This document shows positions 1 through 8,213 of a stretch of 64,000 nucleotides of DNA, one piece after another. The notes under the pieces are model-generated. The model had not been told where the DNA came from. It saw only the letters and a program-made list of their open reading frames with translations, and did no database searches. How positions within the stretch are numbered: position 1 is the first letter of the stretch; each line of letters opens with the position of its first letter. The translations under genes were made by a program, and so were the position numbers. Source of the stretch: Pseudomonas ovata (GTDB lineage: Bacteria; Pseudomonadota; Gammaproteobacteria; Pseudomonadales; Pseudomonadaceae); NCBI RefSeq assembly GCF_003131185.1, contig NZ_QFFU01000010.1, positions 124,001 to 188,000 on the forward strand. The letters are read 5' to 3'.

Positions 1-499
1 CGCTGGCATCGCGAGCCATGGTCAGGAATCCCAGCCCGGCGCCCTTGCTGCCCTCGGGGGTTTCGGCGCGCAGCGATACCTTGTAGGCCTGCTTGATTTC
101 CTCGACCGACATGCCGCGCAGCGGTTCGAGGCTGGCGCGCAAGCGCTCGACTTCGCTGCTGGCCACAGGGTTCGCACACAGCATCACAAAGCGGTCGTGG
201 TCGGTGCTGATGCACACCGCGCCCTGGCGCAGCCCAGGCGTATCATCGGCCGACTCGCCCAAGGCATCGGCAGAGTAATGCACGATGTTCTGCGACAGCT
301 CGATGAACGAGGAAAACAGCTTGCGCCGGGTCGGGGCACCGACGCCGGACACCTGCAATTGCAGTTTGACGACTTCGGCCATGGCCGAAACCACGCTGTG
401 GGAAAAATAGCCCATGTGGTAGAAAATCACGTTGCGCTGCCGGGCAACGTCGAAAAAGCTCATGTCCTGCTCCGCTGTGGCGCCTGGCAAATTAATCAT
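1..499 (-). CDS. SiaB-like protein kinase (partial, 3' end beyond window)
   Basis: The ATG at 499 overlaps the stop of the upstream phosphatase gene by 8 bases and has an AGGAG ribosome site just before it. The visible 166 residues begin MINLPGATAEQDMSFFDV and include an ELSQNIVHYSAD helix, the N-box-like region expected of the SiaB family of threonine kinases. In P. aeruginosa SiaB phosphorylates SiaC and SiaA dephosphorylates it, which tunes the diguanylate cyclase SiaD. The neighbouring PP2C phosphatase fits that partner-switch layout. The C-terminus and any siaC/siaD genes lie outside the window, so the target is inferred. Confidence 0.78.
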   Translation of the reverse strand, partial: MINLPGATAEQDMSFFDVARQRNVIFYHMGYFSHSVVSAMAEVVKLQLQVSGVGAPTRRKLFSSFIELSQNIVHYSADALGESADDTPGLRQGAVCISTDHDRFVMLCANPVASSEVERLRASLEPLRGMSVEEIKQAYKVSLRAETPEGSKGAGLGFLTMARDAS

Positions 500-1745
500 C
501 AACGCTCCTGAGTCGCGCGCAAAAGAAAGTCAGATCGTCTCGCCGGTTCTGCTGGCCCTGCCAGTGCTCCAGCGCCTGCAACACCTGCTGGCCGATCCCG
601 GCAGCCGGTTTGTCACGGTTGGCCTGCAGCGTCTCCAGCACTCGGCGCTTGCCGAAAGCAATGCTTTTGACGCCGCCAATCTGGTCGGTCAAGCCATCGG
701 TGGTGATGAACAGCAGGCTGCCGGGGCAGACGGGTACGCTCTGCACCGTCCATTGGTAGTCCGCTGCACTGTCCACATAGCCCACGCCCATGCGCTGGCC
801 GGCAATGACCTCGAACTGCTCGGCCTCCGGATGCAGCACGTACAACGACAGGCGGGCGCCGGCAAAGCGCAAGGACCAAGTGTGAGTATCGAACCAGAAG
901 AACGCCGCATCCAGGCCATCGTCGGACGATGAGGTGCCGTCCAGGCGTTGGGTCTGGTCCTGGCCAAGCATGTGTTTGACGCTCTTGTTCACCGCCGACA
1001 ACAGCGCGGCCGGGTTGCGCGGCCCGTACTGGTCCAGTGCCTGGCTCAGCGCCGAAGACGCGATCAGGGTCATGAACGCGCCCGGCACGCCGTGGCCGGT
1101 GCAGTCGGCAATGGCGCCGAACCAGCCGTCGGGGTACTGGGCAAAATGGTAGAAATCGCCGCCCACCACATCACGCGGCTCCCAGACCAGGGCTGCATCA
1201 GGCAGGATCGCCGTCAGCGCCTCGCGCGAGGCGCGCAGCATGGCGCGCTGGATGACACTGGCGTACTCGATGCTTTGCATCATCTGGCGGTTCTTTTCGG
1301 CCTGCATGGCCGCCACCACGGCAATCAACTGCAAACCGCTGCCCAACCCGGCGAAGCGGCCTTCACGCGTGACCACAAAGCCATCGGCCAGGGCCTTCTC
1401 ACCGAACTCGACGGTCTTGAAGGTCAATTCCTCGATGCTCATGCCGGCATCGACGATCAACGGCTCCTTGTCCATGAAAGCGATGCAGCTTTTCTTGTCG
1501 TACAGTTCGCGGTGGTACAGCTTGCTCATCTGCGACATGAAGATGTTGCGGTTGATCAGGCCGATCGGCCGCTGCTGTTCGACCACTGCCAGGCACACCA
1601 GCTCACGCTGGTCGGTGAAGATTTCCATGACCTGCGAATTGGGCGCATCGACATCGATGGCGGGTACGTCATTACACAAATCGCCGGCACACTTGTGGTC
1701 CCGAGGCACGCGGGGACGCATGAATTGAAAATGCTCTGCTTTCAT
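492..1745 (-). CDS. Cytoplasmic SpoIIE/PP2C-type phosphatase with CBS-like N-terminal domain
   Basis: This is a 417-residue protein. Residues about 30-150 read like a CBS-pair sensor (VFVTREGRFAGLG-type strands and a 'PIGLINRNIF' segment). Residues about 185-417 form a SpoIIE phosphatase with the metal-binding signatures VVGGDFYHF and ADCTGHGVPGAFM and a late TDGLTDQ. There is no transmembrane segment or HAMP domain, unlike the membrane-bound SiaA of P. aeruginosa. Translational overlap with the SiaB-like kinase gene downstream suggests the two act as a phosphatase/kinase switch on a SiaC-like protein. That role is inferred from context. The start at 1745 has only a weak ribosome site. Confidence 0.85.
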   Translation of the reverse strand: MKAEHFQFMRPRVPRDHKCAGDLCNDVPAIDVDAPNSQVMEIFTDQRELVCLAVVEQQRPIGLINRNIFMSQMSKLYHRELYDKKSCIAFMDKEPLIVDAGMSIEELTFKTVEFGEKALADGFVVTREGRFAGLGSGLQLIAVVAAMQAEKNRQMMQSIEYASVIQRAMLRASREALTAILPDAALVWEPRDVVGGDFYHFAQYPDGWFGAIADCTGHGVPGAFMTLIASSALSQALDQYGPRNPAALLSAVNKSVKHMLGQDQTQRLDGTSSSDDGLDAAFFWFDTHTWSLRFAGARLSLYVLHPEAEQFEVIAGQRMGVGYVDSAADYQWTVQSVPVCPGSLLFITTDGLTDQIGGVKSIAFGKRRVLETLQANRDKPAAGIGQQVLQALEHWQGQQNRRDDLTFFCARLRSVDD

Positions 1746-2046
1746 TGCCGGGCCATTGCGCGTACGTAAATGGATGACCCTAAACCGGCGATGTTAAAGT
1801 GATATTACAAAGCACCCGATGCCGATGAACGGTGCTCTTTTCGCTGGGTATCGAATCTCCTTGTGTAGGAGCGCGCTCTGCCCGCGACCGGCTGCGTTAG
1901 CAGTCGTAAATTTTCAGCGACCACACAATTTTTGCGAGCGCTACGCACTCGGTCGCGGGCAGAGCGCGCTCCTACGGGGGTCAATTTCAAATCAGAGTGT
2001 TATTTTTACTTGATCAACGCACGCGGCTCCTGACCTCAGGCCCTGG
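1746..2046. other. Intergenic region holding a REP-type inverted repeat
   Basis: These 301 bases lie between the 5' end of the phosphatase gene and the 3' end of the lysR gene. About a third is the inverted repeat at 1865-1975. The part next to 1745 must contain the phosphatase/kinase operon promoter, but I cannot single out convincing -35/-10 boxes. No credible small gene is seen. Confidence 0.6.
1865..1975. repeat. REP-pair inverted repeat, copy A
   Basis: The left arm GTAGGAGCGCGCTCTGCCCG and the right arm CGGGCAGAGCGCGCTCCTAC are near-perfect reverse complements. They enclose a core containing GCGTTAGCAGTCGTAAATTT. Related copies lie at 34855-34962, 35181-35289 and 55993-56115. The arms can form a long hairpin. 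Its position between gene ends is typical of Pseudomonas REP pairs, which are usually mobilised by RAYT proteins; none is encoded here. Confidence 0.9.
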
Positions 2047-2928
2047 TCAAGCCCACCCCGGGATCAGCGTTTCAAGCAGCCACGCCCCGGCCGGGCCCAG
2101 GCGGTGCTCACGTGACCAGATCACATCCACCGCCGAGCGGCGTGGCCAGCCGGGCACGTTGAGTTCCTTGAGCCGCCCGCCGGCATAGCCGGACACCAGC
2201 CAGCGCGGCAGGGCCGACCAGCCAAAGCCGAATGCAGCCATGTCCATCAGCAGCAGGTAGTTGGGTGCCGACCACTGACTGCAATTGCCGGCGGGCAAGT
2301 CGTCGGTGGGAACAGCGTTCTCGACCAGCGTGTTCAGGCGCAGGGCGCGGTGCTGGTCCAGTTGCACGTAATTGACCGTCTCGAACGCCGCCAATGGATG
2401 CTTGTGTCCGACGAACAGACCGAAATCGGCGCATTCGGCAATGGTCGCGTGGCCGATTTCCGGCGGATAGCTGGCCTGGGCCGAAAGCAGCCCCAGGCAG
2501 GCGCGGCCACTCTGGATCAGGTTGACGGCATCACCGTGCTCGGCGAAAACGCATTCAAGCTCCAGGTCGGGAAAGCGCGTGTCCAGCTCGCCCATGCGCA
2601 CTTCGAATTCGGCGAACTGGTTGGCATCGGACAACACCAGGGTCAGGCGCGGCTCGATGCCCTGGGCCAGGCGTGCGGCTGTGCGTTGCAGGCGGTCGGT
2701 GGCGCAGAGGATGTCTTCGACGCGCACCAGCATGGCCTTGCCCGCCTCGGTCAGCACCGGCTGGCGGGCCGAGCGGTCGAACAGTTCCAGGCCCAGGTCG
2801 ATTTCCAGCCGGGCAATGGCTTCGCTGATGGTCGACTGGCGCTTGCCCAGCCGCCGCGCGGCGGCACTGAACGAGCCCAGCGCATTGATTTGTACAAAGG
2901 CTTCAAGCGCCTCGGGGGAATAACTCAT
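2047..2928 (-). CDS. LysR-family transcriptional regulator (AceR-like context)
   Basis: From the ATG at 2928 the protein is 293 residues. The N-terminal winged HTH covers residues about 1-60 (SFSAAARRLGKRQSTISEAIARLE) and is followed by a LysR substrate-binding domain. A longer reading frame reaches 2994, but the added 22 residues look non-coding, and MSYSPEALEAF is a typical LysR beginning. The gene is divergent from a PACE efflux gene 99 bp away. This mirrors the aceR/aceI arrangement of Acinetobacter, so it probably controls that transporter and itself. The inducer is unknown. Confidence 0.88.
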   Translation of the reverse strand: MSYSPEALEAFVQINALGSFSAAARRLGKRQSTISEAIARLEIDLGLELFDRSARQPVLTEAGKAMLVRVEDILCATDRLQRTAARLAQGIEPRLTLVLSDANQFAEFEVRMGELDTRFPDLELECVFAEHGDAVNLIQSGRACLGLLSAQASYPPEIGHATIAECADFGLFVGHKHPLAAFETVNYVQLDQHRALRLNTLVENAVPTDDLPAGNCSQWSAPNYLLLMDMAAFGFGWSALPRWLVSGYAGGRLKELNVPGWPRRSAVDVIWSREHRLGPAGAWLLETLIPGWA

Positions 2929-2939
2929 GGCAGCCATCT

Positions 2940-2958
2940 CCATCGGTTTTTCCGATGG
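2940..2958. promoter_or_regulatory. Candidate LysR operator between divergent genes
   Basis: CCATCGG-TTTTT-CCGATGG is a perfect 7+7 inverted repeat in the 98-bp gap between the lysR and PACE start codons. A further CCGATG half-site follows near 2984. The location suits autoregulation by the LysR protein. The assignment is inference from symmetry and position. Confidence 0.5.
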
Positions 2959-3026
2959 TAACCAATTTCTCGAATACAGAATAACCGATGACAATCAGGC
3001 CTCTTTCGTAATCCGGTGCTGCTGCC

Positions 3027-3500
3027 ATGACCTCATCCCAACCGGCCCTGCCGACCAAAACCCTCAAGGAGCGTGTTGTGCATGCGCTGCTGTTCGAAAC
3101 CCTGGGTGTGCTGATCTGCGCGCCGCTGCTGGCCTGGCTGCTGGATTATTCGCTGGGAACAATGGGCGCGCTGACGATCATGATCTCCACGGCCGCCATG
3201 CTCTGGAACATGCTGTTCAATACCCTGTTCGACCGCCTGCGTCGCCGCTTGCGGTTTGCGATGACTTTTGGCGTACGGATGCTGCATGCATTGGGTTTCG
3301 AAGGCGGGTTGATTCTGGTGGTCGTGCCGATGGTGGCATGGTGGCTGTCGATCAGCCTGTGGCAGGCGTTCTGGCTCGACATCGGTGTGCTGTTGTTCTT
3401 TTTGCCTTACACCATGGCGTTCAACTGGGGCTATGACATGCTGCGCGAGCGGGTGATGCGTGACAAACCGGCCACGGCCAACGGTGTGTGCAACAACTGA
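3027..3500 (+). CDS. PACE-family proton-coupled biocide/polyamine efflux protein (AceI-like)
   Basis: This 157-residue membrane protein consists of two tandem 'bacterial transmembrane pair' units, residues about 10-75 and 80-145. Each unit has two hydrophobic helices (LLFETLGVLICAPLLAWLL and similar), followed by the conserved W-N-F/W-N-W type ends (MLWNMLFNTLFD; MAFNWGYDMLRE). The family exports chlorhexidine, acriflavine and short-chain diamines; the substrate here is unknown. The paired divergent LysR gene supports inducible expression. The phzF-like gene starts 86 bp downstream and is probably cotranscribed. Confidence 0.9.
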   Translation: MTSSQPALPTKTLKERVVHALLFETLGVLICAPLLAWLLDYSLGTMGALTIMISTAAMLWNMLFNTLFDRLRRRLRFAMTFGVRMLHALGFEGGLILVVVPMVAWWLSISLWQAFWLDIGVLLFFLPYTMAFNWGYDMLRERVMRDKPATANGVCNN

Positions 3501-3586
3501 TACGGTCAATGCCCGACGAGCTGTACGAGGCCCTCGCCGGCCAGTTGCCGCACACTGTGATGCTCGACAATAAGGAGTGTTACCTG

Positions 3587-4420
3587 ATGAGCGCAGACAT
3601 TCTCAAGCTGGCGGCCTTCAGCGATGGCGACCAGGGCGGCAACCCGGCCGGCATCTGGATCGGCGAGGCGTTGCCTGAGGAGGCTACGATGCAACGCATT
3701 GCAGCCGAGGTCGGCTTTTCCGAAACCGCCTTCGCGGCGCCGCTGGATGACGGCTGGCGCGTGCGTTATTTCTCGCCGCTGGCCGAAGTGCCATTCTGTG
3801 GCCACGCCACCATTGCCCTGGGTGCAGCGCTGGCCGCACGCAACGGTGATGGGGTGTTCAAGCTGCAATTGAACCAGGCACACATCACGGTCGAAGGCCA
3901 TGCGCAGGGCCAACGGGTCTCGGCGGCCTTGCAATCGCCGCCCACCCACAGCCAACTGGCCGACGAGGCGCTGGTGGACGAAGCGCTGGCGCTGTTCGGT
4001 TATCGCCGCGACGAGCTGGACCTGCGCATCCCGCCGGCACGGATCAATGGCGGTGCCGGGCATCTGGTGCTGGCCCTGAACAGCCGCGAGGCGCTCAGGG
4101 CCATGCGCTATGACCAGGCGGCCGGCCATGCGCTGATGGTGCGCGAGAACTGGGCGACTATTGTGCTGGTGTTCGCTGAAAGCGAGCAGTCGTTCCATAC
4201 CCGCAACCCGTTCGCCTTCGGGGGTGTCTATGAAGACCCGGCCACCGGTGCGGCCACCGCGGCCCTGGCCGGTTACCTGCGCGACATCGGCTGGCCGCAT
4301 GGCGGGGTGATCGACATCCTGCAGGGCGAAGACATGGGCAGCCCGTCGCGGCTGCGGGCCGAGATCACCGACCAGCCCGGCGCTTCGATCCGGGTTTCGG
4401 GGATGGCGCGGTATTTGTGA
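3587..4420 (+). CDS. PhzF-family isomerase/epimerase-like protein
   Basis: The protein is 277 residues from the ATG at 3587, which has AAGGAG ten bases upstream. An in-frame extension to 3488 overlaps the PACE gene and lacks family similarity. It shows the PhzF/diaminopimelate-epimerase fold pattern: an N-terminal QGGNPAGIWI motif, SETAF with the likely catalytic glutamate, a PFCGHATIA motif, and the second-half repeat EDPATGAATAAL. Family members isomerise small metabolites (PhzF acts on a phenazine precursor). No other phenazine gene is present here, so the substrate is unknown. Confidence 0.88.
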   Translation: MSADILKLAAFSDGDQGGNPAGIWIGEALPEEATMQRIAAEVGFSETAFAAPLDDGWRVRYFSPLAEVPFCGHATIALGAALAARNGDGVFKLQLNQAHITVEGHAQGQRVSAALQSPPTHSQLADEALVDEALALFGYRRDELDLRIPPARINGGAGHLVLALNSREALRAMRYDQAAGHALMVRENWATIVLVFAESEQSFHTRNPFAFGGVYEDPATGAATAALAGYLRDIGWPHGGVIDILQGEDMGSPSRLRAEITDQPGASIRVSGMARYL

Positions 4421-4554
4421 TTGGGTGTTTAGGTGTTTGGACTGTTGTGTGCTTTCTGTGAGAGGGTTCCGGCCCGGAGAGGGTCGCAGCCCCTCTGACA
4501 AATCGCCATACACCGTCCAGACACCCCTTGAAAGAAAACCCGGAAAACCACGTA
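4421..4554. terminator. Convergent-gene spacer with hairpin, related to the ends of the long inverted repeat at 24689-25208
   Basis: The spacer lies between two converging genes. GAGAGGGTTCCGGCCC followed by GGGTCGCAGCCCCTCTGAC can pair imperfectly. The flanks resemble the outer sequences of the 520-bp inverted repeat: GGGTGTTTAGG and TGTTGTG on one side, CCAGACACCCC on the other. It looks like a collapsed copy lacking the middle. A bidirectional terminator role is inferred from the position. Confidence 0.45.
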
Positions 4555-5727
4555 TCAGGCCCTCAACCGCGCCCCACTGACCGCCACCCCCAGCAGCATC
4601 ACCGCCACGATCATGAAGGCCGTCGCCAGGCTGCTTACATGTGCAATAAAGCCGATCGCCGCCGGCCCCATCAGAATCCCGGCATACCCCAGCGTCGTCA
4701 CCGCCGGAATCGCCACGCTTTCGGGCATCGCGGTCTGCCGGCCAGCGGCGCTGTAGCACACCGGCACAATATTCGAACAGCCCGCCCCCACCAGCGCATA
4801 TCCCAGCAACGCCGCCTCCCAGGCCGGCACCACAGTCGACAACGCCAGCCCGATGGCCGCCAGCAACCCGCCGAGAATGATCACCCGATTGGGACCGACC
4901 CGGCGCACAATGGCATCGCCAAACAACCGCCCCAGGGTCATGGTCACCGCAAACACCGCATACCCCAGCCCCGCCCAGGCTGTGTCCATGCTGCGCACCG
5001 AACTCAGGAACACTGCGCTCCAGTCCAGCATCGCCCCTTCGGCCAGAAACACGGTAAAGCACAACAACCCGATGAACAGCACCACCCCGCGCGGAATGGC
5101 AAACGACGGCCCATCAGTCGAACCGCCATAAGGCAACAGGTGCGGCCTGGCCTTGAACAAGGTCAACAGCGTCAACACCACGACCACCAGGATCGCCACC
5201 AGTGGCGAGGCTCCCAGCCCCAGCAGCGCACTGACGCCGGCCGCCCCCACGATGCCGCCCAGGCTGAACAAGCCATGAAACCCCGACATCATGGTCTTGC
5301 CGCTGGCACGCTCGACGATCACCGCCTGGATATTGGCCGTGCAGTCGACCCCACCCATGCCGATGCCGAACACAAACAGGGCCGCCACCAGCAGCGGCAG
5401 GCTCGACACCGTCGCCAGCAACGGCAGGCACAGGCAGATCAACAGCGTCGAGCCCACCAGCAGTCGCCGGCAACCCCAGCGCGCCGCCAGGGCCCCAGCC
5501 ACCGGCATGGCGCTGATCGATCCGACACCCAGGCACAGCAGCAACAGGCCCAGCATGCCGTCGTCCAGCCCGACGCGGGACTTGGCATAAGGCACCAAGG
5601 GTGCCCAGGCGGCCATGCTGAAACCGGCGATGAAAAAGGCCAGCCGCGTGGCGGTCTGTTGCTGCTGGGCGTTACTGCCCGTGGCGTTACTGCCCGTGGC
5701 GGCGTCAGGGTGTTCAAAAGAGGTCAT
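4555..5727 (-). CDS. MFS transporter, YbjJ-like
   Basis: The protein is 390 residues from the ATG at 5727, preceded by AAGGAG. Twelve hydrophobic segments are apparent, with a short Q-rich cytoplasmic N-terminus carrying a tandem ATGSN duplication. The MFS A-motif region lies between TM2 and TM3 (GALAARWGCRRLL). Conserved DCTANIQAV and GFHGLFSLGG segments resemble the fucose-permease/YbjJ group rather than the drug exporters. Substrate and direction are not predictable. It converges on the phzF-like gene and is divergent from rarD. Confidence 0.85.
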   Translation of the reverse strand: MTSFEHPDAATGSNATGSNAQQQQTATRLAFFIAGFSMAAWAPLVPYAKSRVGLDDGMLGLLLLCLGVGSISAMPVAGALAARWGCRRLLVGSTLLICLCLPLLATVSSLPLLVAALFVFGIGMGGVDCTANIQAVIVERASGKTMMSGFHGLFSLGGIVGAAGVSALLGLGASPLVAILVVVVLTLLTLFKARPHLLPYGGSTDGPSFAIPRGVVLFIGLLCFTVFLAEGAMLDWSAVFLSSVRSMDTAWAGLGYAVFAVTMTLGRLFGDAIVRRVGPNRVIILGGLLAAIGLALSTVVPAWEAALLGYALVGAGCSNIVPVCYSAAGRQTAMPESVAIPAVTTLGYAGILMGPAAIGFIAHVSSLATAFMIVAVMLLGVAVSGARLRA

Positions 5728-5906
5728 GCAAACTCCTTGTAAAAGGCTGCGTAAAGGTCGATGGGCATGCGCAATCAGACGCGCCAAGACCGTAGGTGTT
5801 CAGCCCGGCACCTGGCCGGATAAAGCGTGAAGCCGTGCGCTGAAAGTGACCGTGAGCGACCTGGGCGCACTATTTTCCGCCAACTTGCACCACAATTGAC
5901 TACGCA

Positions 5907-5928
5907 ACTGTTCTGAATCGTGAACAGT
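5907..5928. promoter_or_regulatory. Inverted-repeat operator candidate upstream of rarD
   Basis: ACTGTTC-TGAATCGT-GAACAGT is a perfect 7+7 palindrome in the 274-bp divergent gap between the MFS and rarD genes. No regulator gene is adjacent. Its symmetry and position suggest a repressor site for one or both genes; the binder is unknown. Confidence 0.45.
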
Positions 5929-6001
5929 GCCTAGAATACGCGCAAATCTGCCCCGATTCGGTGCAAGTCCTCACACCCTCATATCCTTCCAAGAGTCCGT
6001 C

Positions 6002-6886
6002 GTGCACAAAGGCATCGCGCTGTCGGTACTGGCTTCCTGCCTGTTCGGGGTCATGTACTTCTATACTTCCTTGATGACCCCGCTGACCGGCGAGGAAATC
6101 TTCGGTTGGCGCATGTTGCTGACCGTTCCTTGCGTGACGCTGTTCATGCTGATCAGTGGCGACTGGCCGCTGGTGCGTGCCCTGGCCGTGCGCCTGTGGC
6201 GCCAGCCGGCGCTGGTGGCAGGCGTGATGCTGTCATCGGTGCTGATGGGCGCGCAATTGCTGCTGTTCATGTGGGCGCCCTTGCACGGGCGCAGCCTGGA
6301 AGTGTCACTGGGTTATTTCCTGCTGCCCCTGACCATGATCCTCACCGGGCGCGTGGTGTATGGCGAACACTTGTCGCACCTGCAGAAGATCGCGGCGGCC
6401 TTCGCCACCTTCGGGGTGGCTCATGAAGTGTGGCGAATGGGCAGTTTCTCCTGGGAGACGCTGGTGGTCGCCATCGGCTACCCGGTGTATTTCGTGCTGC
6501 GCCGCAAGCTCAAGACCGATAACCTCGGCGGGCTGTGGTTCGACATGCTGTTCATGCTGCCCATCGGGCTGTGGTTCATCGCCAGCGGCGACCCGGCCGC
6601 CGCCCAGGACACTCCGCGCCTGTACCTGCTGATCCCGCTGCTGGGCGTCATCAGCGCCTCGGCGCTGGTCAGCTATATCATTGCCAGCCGCGTATTGCCG
6701 TTCAGCCTGTTTGGCCTGCTCAGCTATGTCGAGCCGGTATTGCTGGTGGGCGTGGCGTTGCTGCTGGGTGAAAGCATCAGCGGCGACGAATGGCTGACCT
6801 ACATCCCGATCTGGATGGCGGTGCTGGTGCTGGTGCTCGAAGGCGCCCGGCACCTGCTCACGCAACGCCGCCGGGATCGGGTCTGA
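6002..6886 (+). CDS. rarD: EamA-family transporter RarD
   Basis: This 294-residue integral membrane protein has about ten hydrophobic helices arranged as two EamA halves. The opening HKGIALSVLASCLFGVMYFY and the phrase GEEIFGWRM match RarD proteins. I chose the GTG at 6002; an ATG at 5927 would add 25 polar residues not seen in the family. RarD is named for chloramphenicol sensitivity, but its physiological substrate is unsettled. It converges on zapE. Confidence 0.85.
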   Translation: MHKGIALSVLASCLFGVMYFYTSLMTPLTGEEIFGWRMLLTVPCVTLFMLISGDWPLVRALAVRLWRQPALVAGVMLSSVLMGAQLLLFMWAPLHGRSLEVSLGYFLLPLTMILTGRVVYGEHLSHLQKIAAAFATFGVAHEVWRMGSFSWETLVVAIGYPVYFVLRRKLKTDNLGGLWFDMLFMLPIGLWFIASGDPAAAQDTPRLYLLIPLLGVISASALVSYIIASRVLPFSLFGLLSYVEPVLLVGVALLLGESISGDEWLTYIPIWMAVLVLVLEGARHLLTQRRRDRV

Positions 6887-7071
6887 GCAGGTTCGATGAG
6901 CGCCCCCGGATCTCGTGCCTGGCACAAGACCTGTGGGAGGCAGCAACGGTCTGGCGATGACGGGTTTACAAGCGCTGCCTGTCTATCGGCTGCCCTGTCC
7001 TCATCGTCGGATCGCCGCCTGCAGCAGAGCGCCCTTCCACCTGTTCGGCATTCGACGAAGACTGATCGGCA
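6887..7071. repeat. Convergent spacer with REP-type fragment
   Basis: Around 6901-6960 lies GTGCCTGGCACAAGACCTGTGGGAGGCAGC. It shares GTGCCAGGCACAA and CCTGTGGGAGGC with the tandem repeats at 49958-50286. The rest shows no gene. The element sits between the converging rarD and zapE genes, where REP hairpins often act as terminators. Confidence 0.5.
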
Positions 7072-8193
7072 TTAGTCCTGCGTGTCGGTAAAGCGCTGCA
7101 GCTGCATTTCCTGCAACCGGCTCAGGGTGCGGCGGAAGGGAAATTCCAGGTAGCCCTGGGTGTAGAGCTGGTCCATCGGCGTTTGTGCCTCGATGTAGAG
7201 CGGGATACGCCGGTCGTAGCACTCGTCGACCAGGGCGATGAAGCGCCGCACGCTGTCATCCTTGGGCGACAGTTGCGGCAGCTCGCGGTCACCGGCCTTG
7301 ACCTGCTCGACCCCGTCCTCGGTGCCGCGAGCGATCTTCGCCTCACGCTGCACTGCACTCAGGGCCGGCACCTCACTGATCAGCACCACGGCAAAGCGGT
7401 CGCACAGAGCGATAAAGTCCATGGCTGCCAGCGGTTGCTCGCACAGGTCGCGGTAGCGGCACCACAGCACATTGTCGGTGTGCTGCACCACGTTGATGCT
7501 GCGATAGCCAAGCATCACCTGGGTGTCGTGGGCAGGCTGGCCGCCGGTCAAGGCCTGGAAAATCTCGCCCAGCGCGCTGTCTTTGGCGCCCGGTTCCTTG
7601 ACCCAGTAGCGTTGTAACAACTGCCCCGGGTGCAGGCGGTGATCTTCGCCGCCGTCGACCTCGACCACCTGCATGTAGCGCTCGATGGCCGCAATCGCCG
7701 GCAGGAAGCGCTCGCGGTTATGGCCGTGGCTGTACAGCTGGGGCGGCGGGATATTGGAGGTGCAGACCAGCACCACGCCTTCTTCGAACATGGTTTGCAG
7801 CAGGCCGCCGAGGATCACCGCATCGCCGATGTCGGTGACGAACAACTCGTCGAAACACAGCACCCGTACCTCGACCGCCAGCTCACGGGCAATGGTCGCC
7901 AGTGGCTGGGCGGTGCCGGTCAATTCGAACATGCGCTTGTGCACCCAGCGCATGAAGTGATGAAAGTGCTGGCGCCGCGCGGGCACCTGCAGGCTGTCGT
8001 AGAAGCGGTCCATCAGCCAGGTCTTGCCACGCCCCACCGGCCCCCACAGGTAGATGCCCCGTGGCGTGCCCTGCCCGGCCAGGGCCTGCCAGCACAGCTG
8101 CAACTGCTCGGCCGCCTCGCGTTGCGACGCATCGGGCTGGAAGCCGTTCTGCAGGGCCTGTTCGTAGGCTTGCAAAGGGGGCAACGGGGTCAT
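7072..8193 (-). CDS. zapE: Cell division ATPase ZapE (AFG1-like)
   Basis: The protein is 373 residues. Walker A is GPVGRGKTW (residues about 51-59), followed by FHHFMRWVH. Walker B is VLCFDELFVTDIGDA, and sensor/arginine-finger strands lie after ILGGLLQTMFEEG. This is the AFG1/LACE1 ATPase family; E. coli ZapE associates with the Z-ring. In many Pseudomonas the gene stands beside rplM/rpsI. Here it follows a SulP gene by 20 bp in the same direction, so the two may be cotranscribed. Confidence 0.92.
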   Translation of the reverse strand: MTPLPPLQAYEQALQNGFQPDASQREAAEQLQLCWQALAGQGTPRGIYLWGPVGRGKTWLMDRFYDSLQVPARRQHFHHFMRWVHKRMFELTGTAQPLATIARELAVEVRVLCFDELFVTDIGDAVILGGLLQTMFEEGVVLVCTSNIPPPQLYSHGHNRERFLPAIAAIERYMQVVEVDGGEDHRLHPGQLLQRYWVKEPGAKDSALGEIFQALTGGQPAHDTQVMLGYRSINVVQHTDNVLWCRYRDLCEQPLAAMDFIALCDRFAVVLISEVPALSAVQREAKIARGTEDGVEQVKAGDRELPQLSPKDDSVRRFIALVDECYDRRIPLYIEAQTPMDQLYTQGYLEFPFRRTLSRLQEMQLQRFTDTQD

Positions 8194-8213
8194 CGGTCAC
8201 ACTCCTCGTAGAG

